Origin: an uncultured Gemmatimonadota bacterium
GTDB taxonomy: Bacteria; Gemmatimonadota; Gemmatimonadetes; Longimicrobiales; Longimicrobiaceae
DNA length: 64,000 bases
Assembly: GCA_902805735.1 (NCBI GenBank)
Contig: CADCTW010000089.1
Coordinates: 62,001 to 126,000 of the forward strand
Direction: 5' to 3'
Shown: piece by piece, positions 46,316 to 55,572 of the stretch
Layout of the letters: the number at the start of each line of letters is the position of its first letter
Position numbering within the stretch: the stretch's first letter is position 1
Made by a program: the position numbers and the translations under genes
Notes under the pieces: generated by a model
The model's input: only the letters and a program-made list of their open reading frames with translations
What the model was told of the DNA's origin: nothing
The model's database searches: none

Positions 46316-47503
46316 CTAGGGTCCATGCTGCTCGATCCGGTATCGATCGACGGCCGCCTGGTTCAGCTTCACGCCCAGCCCCGGAAGCTCGGGAAGCGCG
46401 ATGGTCCCGTCGGCGCGCACCGTCAGCGGCTCCTCGAACAGCTCGGAGCGCAGCGGGTTGGGATTCTGGTCCAGCTCCAGCCAGCTTCCGTTGGGGATGG
46501 AGGCGATGAAGTGCATGTTGGCGATCGCCGCCACGGCCGACGAGAAGTTGTGGGGGATCACCGGGAGGCCGTACGCGTGGGCCAGCGCGGCGATCCTGCG
46601 CGTCTCGGTGATCCCGCCCGACCAGATCACGTCCGGCTGCACGATGTCCACCGCGCGCCGCGAGATCAGCTCGCGGAACCCGGGAAGGGCCGATTCCGTC
46701 TCGTACCCGGCCACCGGCGTGGCGACGCGGTGCGCCACCAGCGCCGAGCCCTCGATGTCTTCCGTGCCGACGGGCTCCTCCAGCCAGTAGATGTCCTGGT
46801 CCTCCACGGCGCGCATGAACTTGAGGGCCAGCGACGGCGTCCACGCGTTGTTGGCGTCGATGGCCAGCTTCACCCTGGGCCCCAGCGCGGCGCGGGCGGC
46901 GAGGACGCGCTCCACGTCTTCCTCGAAGGAGACGGTCGCGTAGTCCGACGCGTTCATGTCGTGCAGCGGGTTGAGGAGGGCGTCGGGCTGGCGGCCCACC
47001 TTGATCTTCACGCACCCGAAGCCCCGCTCCGCGTACCCGCCCACCTCCTCCGCCAGCCCCGCCGCGTCCTTGCCCGCCGCGTAGAACCCCGCCGACGCGT
47101 ACACGGGCAGGTGGTCACGGTACCCGCCCAGCAGCCGGTACAGCGGCGTGCGCGTGGCCTGGCCGATGATGTCCCACAGGGCGATGTCCACGCCGCTGAT
47201 GGCCTGCATCAGCATCCCGCGCCGGCCGCGCTGGTGGGAGCGCGCGGCCATCATCGACCAGAGCCGCTCCACGCGAAACGGGTCCTGCCCCACCAGCGTG
47301 CGCCGCAGCTCGCCGGTGATCAGCGACTCCGTGCTCTCCAGGAACCCGCCGTACGCCGCCGCCTCGCCCAGCCCGACGATGCCGTCGTCGGTGTGCACCT
47401 GCACCAGCAGCGTGGGGCGCGACGGCATGTAGTGGATGGCGTCCGCCATCGCGACATCCATGGTGTAATGGAGCTTGATGGTGGTGACGTCGGTGATGAT
47501 CAA
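46316..47503 (-). CDS. Mandelate racemase/muconate lactonizing enzyme family (enolase superfamily) sugar-acid dehydratase-like
   Basis: TLLVQVHTDDGIVGLGEAAAYGG...GVDIALWDIIGQATRTPLYRLLGG...GFGCVKIKVGRQPDAL...KLAIDANNAWTPSLALKFMRAVEDQDIYWLEEPV. Confidence 0.92.
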   Translation of the reverse strand: MIITDVTTIKLHYTMDVAMADAIHYMPSRPTLLVQVHTDDGIVGLGEAAAYGGFLESTESLITGELRRTLVGQDPFRVERLWSMMAARSHQRGRRGMLMQAISGVDIALWDIIGQATRTPLYRLLGGYRDHLPVYASAGFYAAGKDAAGLAEEVGGYAERGFGCVKIKVGRQPDALLNPLHDMNASDYATVSFEEDVERVLAARAALGPRVKLAIDANNAWTPSLALKFMRAVEDQDIYWLEEPVGTEDIEGSALVAHRVATPVAGYETESALPGFRELISRRAVDIVQPDVIWSGGITETRRIAALAHAYGLPVIPHNFSSAVAAIANMHFIASIPNGSWLELDQNPNPLRSELFEEPLTVRADGTIALPELPGLGVKLNQAAVDRYRIEQHGP

Positions 47504-47529
47504 CGCGAGGCTCCCTGTAAGTGACGTGT

Positions 47530-47772
47530 GCCCTCACCCGGCAGCTTACAGCTGCCACCCTCTCCCAGTAACCGCCCTCGGAGAGGGGACTACTTCGAGT
47601 GCGTTTACGGCCGGGACTGCTCTGTGTCTCTGTGCCTCTGTGTGAGCCCCGCTGTTTCCGCGGGAGCCTTCGAGGTGGAGCGGTACCCTGCCCCACCGCG
47701 CCCGAAGTGGTCCCCTCTCCCACGCTGTTTGTGGGAGAGGGTGGCAGCTGTAAGCTGCCGGGTGAGGGCCCC
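47530..47772. repeat. R2 composite repeat with an R1 half copy nested inside
   Basis: gccctcacccggcagcttacagctgccaccctctcccagtaaccgccctcggagaggggactacttc ... gtcccctctcccacgctgtttgtgggagagggtggcagctgtaagctgccgggtgagggcccc; R1 half at 47621-47646. Confidence 0.8.
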
Positions 47773-47845
47773 TGGCCCGCGCCGTGCTGCCATCCTCCAC
47801 GGCCCGGGCATCTCGCGCGGGCCTCCGTTTCAACGAGGAGGGGGG

Positions 47846-48319
47846 ATGACCCTCGAAATGCGCGCGGGCGTGGCGGCGGCGCTCCTGCTGGCGGGCTGCG
47901 GCGGCGGGGCCGGGCCGGAGGCGGGTCCGGAGCCGGAGGAGGCGCAGGCCGGGTACGGCACGCGGCCGCGCGAGCGGAACACGGGCGCCGTGGGCTCGCT
48001 CACCGAAGCGGACATGGCCGGCGCGCAGGCCACGCGCGTGGAGGAGCTCCTGCGCGGGCGGCTGGCCGGGGTGCAGGTGGTGCGGCTCCCCGGCGGCGAG
48101 TTCTCCGTGCGCATCCGCGGCGCGGGGCCGCTGGGCGGCGGCGAGCCGCTGTACGTGGTGGACGGCGTGCCCATCGCGGGCGGCACCCTCTCCGCCGCGC
48201 TGGCCGGGATCTCGCCGCGCGACATCCGGCGCATCGACGTGCTCAAGGACGGCGAAGCGGCCATCTACGGCTCGCGCGGGGGCAACGGCGTGATCCTGAT
48301 CACAACGCGCCAGCGGTAG
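47846..48319 (+). CDS. Lipoprotein consisting of a TonB-dependent receptor plug-like domain only
   Basis: MTLEMRAGVAAALLLAGCGGGAG...VEELLRGRLAGVQVVRLPGGEFSVRIRGAGPLGGGEPLYVVDGVPIAGGTLSAALAGISPRDIRRIDVLKDGEAAIYGSRGGNGVILITTRQR*. Confidence 0.88.
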   Translation: MTLEMRAGVAAALLLAGCGGGAGPEAGPEPEEAQAGYGTRPRERNTGAVGSLTEADMAGAQATRVEELLRGRLAGVQVVRLPGGEFSVRIRGAGPLGGGEPLYVVDGVPIAGGTLSAALAGISPRDIRRIDVLKDGEAAIYGSRGGNGVILITTRQR

Positions 48320-49472
48320 ACAGCGGCTCGATGCTCGCCCCGTCGGAGGCGGAGCAGACGTAGACGCGCGGCTCCAGCCCCGTGCGCGCCTGGTAGTCGG
48401 CCGCAACTCCCTCCGCGAAGGCGGCCGCGCCGTCCGCGCGCACCAGGGCCACCGCGCACCCGCCGAAGCCGGCGCCGGTCATGCGCGCGCCGTAGCAGGC
48501 GGGGTGCGCCTGGGCCAGCTCCACGATGGTGTCCAGCTCCACGCGGGACACCTCGAAGTCGTCGCGCAGGGAGGCGTGGCTGGCGTCCATCAGCCGCCCC
48601 ACCGTGGCGGCGTCGCCGCGCTCCAGCGCGTCGGCGGCCTCCAGCGTGCGCGCGATCTCCGTGACCACGTGCCGGGCGCGGCGGCGCATCACCGGCTCCA
48701 TCTCCGCGGAGCGCGCCTCGAAGGTGGCCGGGTCCACGTCGCGCAGGGCACGGACGTGCAGGAAGCCCGCGGCGGTCTCGCAGTGGCGGCGCCGGTCGTT
48801 GTACGCCGAGTCCACCAGCCCGCGGCGGGTGGAGGTGTCCAGGATCACCACCGCCGTCCCTGGCGGCAGGGGCACGGAGCGCGTGTCCAGCGTGCGGCAG
48901 TCGATCAGCAGGGCGTGCCCCGCCTCGCCCGTGGCGGAGATCATCTGGTCCATGATCCCGCAGTACACGCCCACCCACTCGTTCTCCGCGCGCTGGGCGA
49001 GCTGCGCCATCTCGCGCGGGTTCCACGCGAAGCCGTCCACCGCCGCGAAGGCCCGCGCCGTCGCCAGCTCCAGCGCCGCGCTGGACGACAGCCCGGCGCC
49101 GATCGGGACGTCGCCGGCGGTGACGCCCTCCCATCCGGCCAGGCCGCGGTCCTTCTTCTGGAGCGCCCACGCCATGGCCTGCAGGTACTCGATCCACCCC
49201 TTGCCCGAGCTGGCCAGGTGGCAGATGTCGAAGGAGTCTTCCTCCTGGAAATCCAGCGAGTACACGGAAACCTTGCGGTCCGCGCGGGGGCGCAGGGCGA
49301 TCCACACGGCGCGGTCGATGGCCATGGGGAGCACGAAGCCCTCGTTGTAGTCCGTGTGCTCGCCGATCAGGTTCACGCGGCCCGGCGCGCGCGCCACGAA
49401 CACGGGGGGCTCTCCGAACCTTTCCTCGAAGGCCCGCACCACGGTGGACCGAAGCTGCTCGCTGGTGTTCAT
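48300..49472 (-). CDS. galK: Galactokinase
   Basis: FVARAPGRVNLIGEHTDYNEGFVLPMAIDRAVWIALRPR...GDVPIGAGLSSSAALELATARAF...RMTGAGFGGCAVALV. Confidence 0.97.
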   Translation of the reverse strand: MNTSEQLRSTVVRAFEERFGEPPVFVARAPGRVNLIGEHTDYNEGFVLPMAIDRAVWIALRPRADRKVSVYSLDFQEEDSFDICHLASSGKGWIEYLQAMAWALQKKDRGLAGWEGVTAGDVPIGAGLSSSAALELATARAFAAVDGFAWNPREMAQLAQRAENEWVGVYCGIMDQMISATGEAGHALLIDCRTLDTRSVPLPPGTAVVILDTSTRRGLVDSAYNDRRRHCETAAGFLHVRALRDVDPATFEARSAEMEPVMRRRARHVVTEIARTLEAADALERGDAATVGRLMDASHASLRDDFEVSRVELDTIVELAQAHPACYGARMTGAGFGGCAVALVRADGAAAFAEGVAADYQARTGLEPRVYVCSASDGASIEPLSTAGAL

Positions 49473-49485
49473 CGCGGAAACGGGG

Positions 49486-50463
49486 TCAGGGGTAGCCGTG
49501 GGGGTGCGCCTGGTGCCAGGCCCAGGCGCTCTCGATGATCGCCCTCAGGTCAGCGTGCTTCGGCGTCCACCCCAGCTCGGCGCGGATGCGGTCGCTGGCG
49601 GCCACCAGTACGGCGGGGTCACCCGGGCGGCGCGGCCCCACGTCGGCGGGGATGGGGTGGCCGGTGACGGCGCGCGCGGTCTCGATCACCTCGCGCACGC
49701 TGAAGCCGCGGCCGTTCCCCAGGTTGTAGGTGCGGCTCCCCAGGTCCAGCGCGTGGAGGGCCAGCACGTGCGCCTGCGCCAGGTCGGAGACGTGCACGTA
49801 GTCGCGCACGCAGGTGCCGTCGGGCGTGTCGTAGTCGTCGCCGTAGACCGTCACCCGCTCCCGCTGCCCCAGCGCCACCTGCAGCACCAGGGGGATGAGG
49901 TGCGTCTCGGGGTCGTGGTCCTCGCCCAGCTCGGGCGACACGGCGCCCGCCGCGTTGAAGTAGCGCAGCGCCGCGTAGCGCATCCCGAAGCGGTCGTCCA
50001 TCCAGTGCAGCATCCTTTCCAGGATGTACTTCCCCTCGCCGTACGGGCTGCCGGGGGTGATGGGCGCCGTCTCGTCGATGGGGACGCGGTCCGGGATGCC
50101 GAACAGGTTGGCCGTGGACGAGAGGATGAAGCGCCGCACCCCGTGCTCCGCCGCGCTCTCCATCAGGTTGAGCCCGCAGCGCACGTTGTCGCCCAGGTAC
50201 AGGAAGGGCTTCTCCATGGACTCGCCCACCAGCGTGTGCGAGGCGAAGTGGAGGATCCCCTCCGGCTCGTGCTTCCCGATCGCCGCGTCCACGGCCTTGC
50301 GGTCCGCCAGGTCCGCCTCGACCAGCGCCACGTCCGGGTGCAGCGCCTGGCGGTGCCCCTGGGCCAGGTTGTCGAACACGACCACCTCGTGCCCCGCCGC
50401 CAGCAGCTCCACCACGGCGGCGCTGCCGATGTAGCCGGCGCCCCCCGTCACCATCACCTTCAC
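49486..50463 (-). CDS. galE: UDP-glucose 4-epimerase
   Basis: [41 protein letters not shown]...[14 protein letters not shown]...[12 protein letters not shown]...[27 protein letters not shown]. Confidence 0.96.
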   Translation of the reverse strand: MKVMVTGGAGYIGSAAVVELLAAGHEVVVFDNLAQGHRQALHPDVALVEADLADRKAVDAAIGKHEPEGILHFASHTLVGESMEKPFLYLGDNVRCGLNLMESAAEHGVRRFILSSTANLFGIPDRVPIDETAPITPGSPYGEGKYILERMLHWMDDRFGMRYAALRYFNAAGAVSPELGEDHDPETHLIPLVLQVALGQRERVTVYGDDYDTPDGTCVRDYVHVSDLAQAHVLALHALDLGSRTYNLGNGRGFSVREVIETARAVTGHPIPADVGPRRPGDPAVLVAASDRIRAELGWTPKHADLRAIIESAWAWHQAHPHGYP

Positions 50464-51521
50464 CGCGCACCTCGGGTCTCGGGGAGGGCGCGGAGGCGCG
50501 CGGCGCTGCTCTCGGGGGTAACGTCGCGCTGCGGCTCGCCCAGCATCTCGTAGCCCACCATGAACTTCTTTACGGTGGCCGAGCGGAGCAGGGGCGGATA
50601 GAAGTGCATGTGCAGGTGCCACTCCGGATGTGGGCGGCCGTCGGTGGGTGCCTGGTGCACCCCGGCCGAGTACGGAAACGATACGCCGAACAGGTTGTCG
50701 TAGCGCCGGGTGAGCCGGCCGATCACCTCCGCCAGCCCGTCGCGCTCCGCGTCGTCCAGCTCCAGCAGCGAGGGGACAGGGCGCCGCGCGATCACCAGCG
50801 TCTCAAAGGGCCACACGGCCCAGAAGGGCACCACGACGGCGAAGTGGTCGTTGGCGAGCACCACGCGCTCGCCGCTCTCCTCCTCCAGCCGCAGGTAGTC
50901 GGCCAGCAGGGTGCGGCCGTGGCGCCCGAAGTGCTCGCCCATGCGCTGCGTTTCGCGCGCCGGGCCCTGCGGCATGGAGTGTTGCGCCCAGATCTGCCCG
51001 TGGGGGTGGGGGTTGCTGCACCCCATCATCTCCCCCTTGTTCTCAAAGATCTGGACGTAGCCGATCTCGGGGCGGCTTCCCAGCCGCGCGTACTCGTCCG
51101 CCCACACGTCCACCACGCCGCGCAGGCCGGCCGCGTCCAGGTCCGGCAGCGACAGGTCGTGCCGTGGCGAGAAGCAGATCACCCGGCAGACGCCCGGCTC
51201 CGCGCGCGCCACCAGCAGCTCCGCCACGTTCATCTCCGCACCCGCCCCGCCGGGCCGCAGCGCCGCGAAGTCGTTGTCGAAGACGAAGGTCCCGGTGTAG
51301 TCCGGGTTGCGGTGGCCGCCGGCGCGCTCGTTCCCCGGGCACAGGTAGCACGCGGGGTCGTGCGCCGGCCGCGTCTCCGCCGGAAGCTCCTCCACCTGCC
51401 CCTGCCACGGCCGCTTGGCCCGGTGCGGCGACACCAGCACCCACTCCCCCGTCAGCGGGTTGAATCGCCGGTGCGGCTCCTCGTACAGTGTTTCCGGCAA
51501 GCGGGGTGAAGCGTCGGTCAT
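50460..51521 (-). CDS. galT: Galactose-1-phosphate uridylyltransferase
   Basis: [28 protein letters not shown]...[31 protein letters not shown]...[26 protein letters not shown]. Confidence 0.97.
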   Translation of the reverse strand: MTDASPRLPETLYEEPHRRFNPLTGEWVLVSPHRAKRPWQGQVEELPAETRPAHDPACYLCPGNERAGGHRNPDYTGTFVFDNDFAALRPGGAGAEMNVAELLVARAEPGVCRVICFSPRHDLSLPDLDAAGLRGVVDVWADEYARLGSRPEIGYVQIFENKGEMMGCSNPHPHGQIWAQHSMPQGPARETQRMGEHFGRHGRTLLADYLRLEEESGERVVLANDHFAVVVPFWAVWPFETLVIARRPVPSLLELDDAERDGLAEVIGRLTRRYDNLFGVSFPYSAGVHQAPTDGRPHPEWHLHMHFYPPLLRSATVKKFMVGYEMLGEPQRDVTPESSAARLRALPETRGAR

Positions 51522-51549
51522 GCGCGTCTCAGGTTGTGTCTGTGCGGCG

Positions 51550-51631
51550 GGCCCTCACCCCCCGACCCCCTCTCCCGATAACAGGAGAGGCTGCGCCTCT
51601 CGTTATCAGGAGAGGGGGCGATTTCCATGGA
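51550..51631. repeat. R2 repeat, single module
   Basis: gccctcaccccccgaccccctctcccgataacaggagaggctgcgcctctcgttatcaggagagggggcgatttccatgg. Confidence 0.8.
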
Positions 51632-51794
51632 TGTTCACGCTGGAGCGCTCACCACTCGAACGGAGCCGCATGGGGCGATTCATCGCGCCCGGGCCGTACG
51701 CGCACAACGGATACCGCACGGCGCGGATCGACAAAACCGGACGACCCGGATGTCGGTGCGGGGGGAACCGGGCGGAGCCGGCCGTGCCCTGCCG

Positions 51795-52913
51795 TCATCT
51801 GTCGCAGGGCTCGCCGGAGGGCACCCGCAGCGGCACGCCGGAGGCCACGGGCTCGCCGAAGTCGGGGGAGCCGTCGGGGCGCCAGGTGAAGCGCTGCATG
51901 CGGATGACGCGGTTCCAGTTGGGGAGCGTGTCGACCTTGGCGTGGTAGACGATCCAGTCCTCGCGCCCGTCCGGGGACCTGGCGAAGCCGTTGTGGCCGG
52001 GGCCGTAGACGCCGTTCGCCGCCGCGAACACGGGGCCCGACTTGGTCCAGCTCGACGGCAGCATCGGGTCCGCGGTGGGGCTGTTGAGGCGAAGCTGGCC
52101 CAGGCGATAGGCCTGGGTCCAGGACTCGCGGGTGGAGTACAGGATGAACGTCTGCCCGTTGCGCTCCAGCACCTGCGGGCCCTCGTTCAGGTCCAGACCG
52201 TCCTTGGGGTCCACCCGGCGCTCCCAGCTCTCGGTGGGGGCCGAGATCTGCGCGCGCGGGCCGCTGATGGTGGCGGGGTCGGACATCTTCGCGGCGTACA
52301 GGTACTGCGGCGTGCGCGCCAGCGGCGTGTTGTTCTCCCAGCCCGACCAGATGCCGTAGAGCTGGCCGCCGAAGCGGTGGACCGTGAAGTCGATGGCCCA
52401 CACGTCGTCCGCGCGGGTGGCGATGTCGCCGCCGGTGTCGAGCTGGCCCAGGTCCGCGTACGCGCCCTGCGGGTCGCCGCCGGTGGCGCGGAGGACGCCC
52501 GCGCGCTGGAAGATGAAGGGCGCGTCCTGCGGGCCGGGGCGGCCGGCGGCGTAGTAGATGTACCAGCGGCCGTCCACGTCGCGGATCTCGGGGGCCCAGA
52601 CGTGCGTCTGGTTCCAGCCGCTGTCCGGCGCGGTCCACACGCGCACGCTGTCGCGCATGGGATCGGTCAGCTTTCTCGACCGGAACACCCAGATGCTGCT
52701 ATTTTGCCCTTCCGGGTTCTTGGACTGCGCCATGTAGTAGTACCCGTCGCGGAACTCCAGCCACGGGTCGGCGCCACGGGCCACCGGGTTGGTGAAGGTG
52801 CACGATGCAGCCGTCGGCGCGGGCGCCTGAGCGGGCGGCGCGCAGGCCGCGAGCGTCCCGAGCGCGAGCAGGGCCCCGCGGGCGGGCTTCACCTTACCAC
52901 GAGTGCGATTCAT
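51795..52913 (-). CDS. Glycoside hydrolase family 43-like lipoprotein
   Basis: MNRTRGKVKPARGALLALGTLAACAPP...CTFTNPVARGADPWLEFRDGYYYMAQSKN...QTHVWAPEIRDVDGRWYIYYAAGRPG...NEGPQVLERNGQTFILYSTRESW. Confidence 0.9.
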   Translation of the reverse strand: MNRTRGKVKPARGALLALGTLAACAPPAQAPAPTAASCTFTNPVARGADPWLEFRDGYYYMAQSKNPEGQNSSIWVFRSRKLTDPMRDSVRVWTAPDSGWNQTHVWAPEIRDVDGRWYIYYAAGRPGPQDAPFIFQRAGVLRATGGDPQGAYADLGQLDTGGDIATRADDVWAIDFTVHRFGGQLYGIWSGWENNTPLARTPQYLYAAKMSDPATISGPRAQISAPTESWERRVDPKDGLDLNEGPQVLERNGQTFILYSTRESWTQAYRLGQLRLNSPTADPMLPSSWTKSGPVFAAANGVYGPGHNGFARSPDGREDWIVYHAKVDTLPNWNRVIRMQRFTWRPDGSPDFGEPVASGVPLRVPSGEPCDR

Positions 52914-52915
52914 CG

Positions 52916-53953
52916 ATGAGCTCCTCTGAGCGTGTATCCAGCTTCCGGCCCATTTTCCCCGAAACCGCCGACCAGGGCGACCCGTACCTCCTCGCCCTGC
53001 CCGAAGGCGTGGCGGCGTACCGCTTCTACGTGTACGTCACCCGCGACGAGACCAGCGACGGCCGCGGCGGCGTGGCGTCGGCGGGCGCGTTCCCCGCGTT
53101 CGCGTCGCACGACCTGGTGACCTGGACCGCGCTGGGCCCGACTTTTCAGGGCGACGCGACGCGGCATGCCTTCTGGGCGCCGTGCGTGCGCTACGTCCCC
53201 GGCCTGGACCGTCCGTACGTCATGCTCTACTCGCACGGCGCCGGCATCGGCGAGCAGGCGCACATCGGCCACGTCATCCGCCGCGCGGACAGCGAGCGTC
53301 CCGAGGGCCCCTTCATCGACACGGGCCACGTGCTCACTCCGGATACCGACTTCGCCATCGACGCCGACGTGTATCCCGCCCCCGACGGCTCGCTGCGCAT
53401 GGCCTACGCGACGGACTTTGTAGATGGCGAGCCGTACGGCACCGGCATCGTGGAGGCCGCGGTGAGCGACGACCTCACGCGCACTCTCTCACCCCCCACG
53501 CTCCTCGCCCGCCCCTCCGAGGAGTGGCACCTCTTCGACGGCGCGCGCCGCATGCCCTGGAAGCAGATCCCCGGCGTGGACTGGCGCACCGACACCGTGC
53601 GCTGGAGCACCGTGGAGGGGCCGGTGGGCGGGCTCGTCAGCCCGCGCGGGTGGCGCGTGTACCTCTACAGCGGCGGCTGCTACTTCGGCTTCTACGCCGT
53701 GGGCGCGCTGGTGGAGGACGACGCCGGGCGCCTCGTGAACGTAACGCGTGACGGGCGGCACTTCGTCCTCGCCTCGATGCCGGAGCACGGCTTCCACGCT
53801 CCGGGACACTGCTCGTGGTTCCGCGCCCCGGACGGCGTCGAGTACCTCGTCACCCACGCCCGCTTCGGCTCCGAGACCGCCCCCCGCAACGCCTGCCTCG
53901 TCGAGCTGCGCTGGGACGACGAGGGGCTGCCGTACTGCCCGCCTCCGCTGTAG
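52916..53953 (+). CDS. GH43-like five-bladed beta-propeller glycosidase
   Basis: PIFPETADQGDPYLLALPEGVAAYRFYVYVTRDE...FASHDLVTWTALGPTF...HAFWAPCVRYVPGLDRPYVMLYSHG...DTDFAIDADVYPAPDGSLRMAYATDFV...GFHAPGHCSWFRAPDG. Confidence 0.8.
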   Translation: MSSSERVSSFRPIFPETADQGDPYLLALPEGVAAYRFYVYVTRDETSDGRGGVASAGAFPAFASHDLVTWTALGPTFQGDATRHAFWAPCVRYVPGLDRPYVMLYSHGAGIGEQAHIGHVIRRADSERPEGPFIDTGHVLTPDTDFAIDADVYPAPDGSLRMAYATDFVDGEPYGTGIVEAAVSDDLTRTLSPPTLLARPSEEWHLFDGARRMPWKQIPGVDWRTDTVRWSTVEGPVGGLVSPRGWRVYLYSGGCYFGFYAVGALVEDDAGRLVNVTRDGRHFVLASMPEHGFHAPGHCSWFRAPDGVEYLVTHARFGSETAPRNACLVELRWDDEGLPYCPPPL

Positions 53954-53990
53954 CGCACCGCTCCGAGCTTTCGTGCGCCCCCCCTTGCCG

Positions 53991-54117
53991 GGCGACTGAA
54001 GTCGCGGCAACAACTGCACGAAGTCCCCCTGCGGGGACTGGGCCCCGGGCGCCAGCCCCCGAAGAACGAGTCCGCGAAGGCGGACTTTGTGCCGTCGTTG
54101 CAGCGAGTTTACTCGCC
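53991..54117. repeat. R3 structured repeat, copy 1
   Basis: ggcgactgaagtcgcggcaacaactgcacgaagtccccctgcggggactgggccccgggcgccagcccccgaagaacgagtccgcgaaggcggactttgtgccgtcgttgcagcgagtttactcgcc. Confidence 0.92.
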
Positions 54118-54148
54118 AGCAGCGATCCCCTGCCGTCCCCCCTTGCCG

Positions 54149-54274
54149 GGCGACTGAAGTCGCGGCAACAACTGCACGAAGTCCCCCTGCGGGGACTGTA
54201 CAATCCCGGCTGATCCTTCAGCATCAGTCCGCGCAGGCGGACTTTGTGCTTTTGTTGCAGCGAGTTTACTCGCC
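54149..54274. repeat. R3 structured repeat, copy 2
   Basis: gggcgactgaagtcgcggcaacaactgcacgaagtccccctgcggggactgtacaatcccggctgatccttcagcatcagtccgcgcaggcggactttgtgcttttgttgcagcgagtttactcgcc. Confidence 0.92.
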
Positions 54275-54286
54275 AGCAACGCCGCG

Positions 54287-55417
54287 TCAGCGCGTCCGCG
54301 GCCGTGCGCGCGGCTCGGTGGAGGGGCCGCGGTCCACGCGTGGCCAGCCGTCCGTCCATACCAGTCGGTCGATCAGCATCACGCGGCGCGTGTTGACGTC
54401 GTCCGTGGGCCTGGATCGCGGACGACGCACATCCACGGCGTGGTACACGATCCAGTCGTCGCCGCGCGCGTCGCGGATGACGGAGTTGTGGCCGGGCGCC
54501 GTCCAGTGGCCGCCGCGCTCCAGGATCACGCTGCTGGGCGCCCCCGTGGCCTGCGCCAGCGTCTCGAACGGGCCGGTCGCGCTGCGCGAGCGCGCGACCA
54601 TGGCGGCGTAATGGGCGCGCGGGCCGCAGCAGTTGTCGCCGGAGTAGAACAGGTAGTAGTAGGGCGCGCGATAGGTGACCCACGCGCCCTCCACGAGCCG
54701 CTGGTAGTCCGTGGAATCCGCGGTGGGGACCGGGTGGACGAGGTCCACGGGGCGGCTCCCCGCCGCGAACGAGACGCGGTCGGGAGCCAGCTCCTGCACC
54801 TTGATGGGCCCGAAGCCGGAGCCCCAGTACAGCAGGCGCCGGCCCGTGCGCGGGTCGTCGAAGGCCATGGGGTCGATGTTGACGAAGCCCGGCCCGCATT
54901 GCAGCGGCTCGCCGCGGTCCACGAATGGGCCCTCCGGGCGGCTTCCGGTCGCGACGGCCAGGCAGAGCCCGCGCGTGGTGTCGCGCACGGCCGCGTCGGG
55001 CTTGGCCGAGTAGTACAGGTAGTACGTGCCCCCGTGCTCCGAAACGTGCGGCGCCCAGAAGTCCTGCGTCTCGCTGGCCCAGCGCGGCTTGGCCGGCAGC
55101 GCATCCCCGATCCGCTCCCACTCCGCCAGGTCCCGCGACCGCGCCACCTGGATGTTCACCTTCGCCCCGTCCCGCTCCCCCTGCGTGGCGTACGCGTAGT
55201 ACATCCCATCCGCCGCGCGGATCACCGTGGGATCGGGGAAGTCCGCGTCCAGCACGGGGTTGGTGTACGTGCCCGTATCCGCCGCGCGGGGCGAGGCGCA
55301 GGCGGTGAGGGCGACGAGGAGGAGGAGGGCGAAGGGGCGGATCGGCGCGGAACCCCGCAGACCGGCACCGGTCCAGGAGCGAATGAATCCGCCGCTGGAC
55401 CTACGCGAAGTCCGCAT
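54287..55417 (-). CDS. Glycoside hydrolase family 43-like lipoprotein
   Basis: ...FALLLLVALTACASPRAADTGTYTNPVLDADFPDPTVIRAADGMYYAYATQGERDGAKVNIQVARSRDLAEWERIGDALPAKP...DFWAPHVSEHGGTYYLYYSAKPD. The putative ATG lies inside repeat R4. Confidence 0.9.
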   Translation of the reverse strand: MRTSRRSSGGFIRSWTGAGLRGSAPIRPFALLLLVALTACASPRAADTGTYTNPVLDADFPDPTVIRAADGMYYAYATQGERDGAKVNIQVARSRDLAEWERIGDALPAKPRWASETQDFWAPHVSEHGGTYYLYYSAKPDAAVRDTTRGLCLAVATGSRPEGPFVDRGEPLQCGPGFVNIDPMAFDDPRTGRRLLYWGSGFGPIKVQELAPDRVSFAAGSRPVDLVHPVPTADSTDYQRLVEGAWVTYRAPYYYLFYSGDNCCGPRAHYAAMVARSRSATGPFETLAQATGAPSSVILERGGHWTAPGHNSVIRDARGDDWIVYHAVDVRRPRSRPTDDVNTRRVMLIDRLVWTDGWPRVDRGPSTEPRARPRTR

Positions 55418-55504
55418 GCGCGGACTGTTTCCGCGGCTCTGGCTCGCGGAAAACAGTGCCCGCAGGGGCACTTCGCGTGGTTCCAGCGGCGAATTCATTC
55501 GCTC
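55377..55504. repeat. R4 long imperfect palindrome
   Basis: gagcgaatgaatccgccgctggacctacgcgaagtccgcatgcgcggactg ... cagtgcccgcaggggcacttcgcgtggttccagcggcgaattcattcgctc. Confidence 0.88.
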
Positions 55505-55572
55505 GTGGGAGGGTTCCGCCCGGCGCGGATCCGCCACTGCCGCCGGCTCCACCGGATTCCGGCTCGCGCGGC

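Noticed and set aside
51795-55417. GH43 genes as recent tandem duplicates
   Set aside because: The three GH43-like proteins differ strongly in length, motifs and orientation; divergent paralogues, not recent copies.
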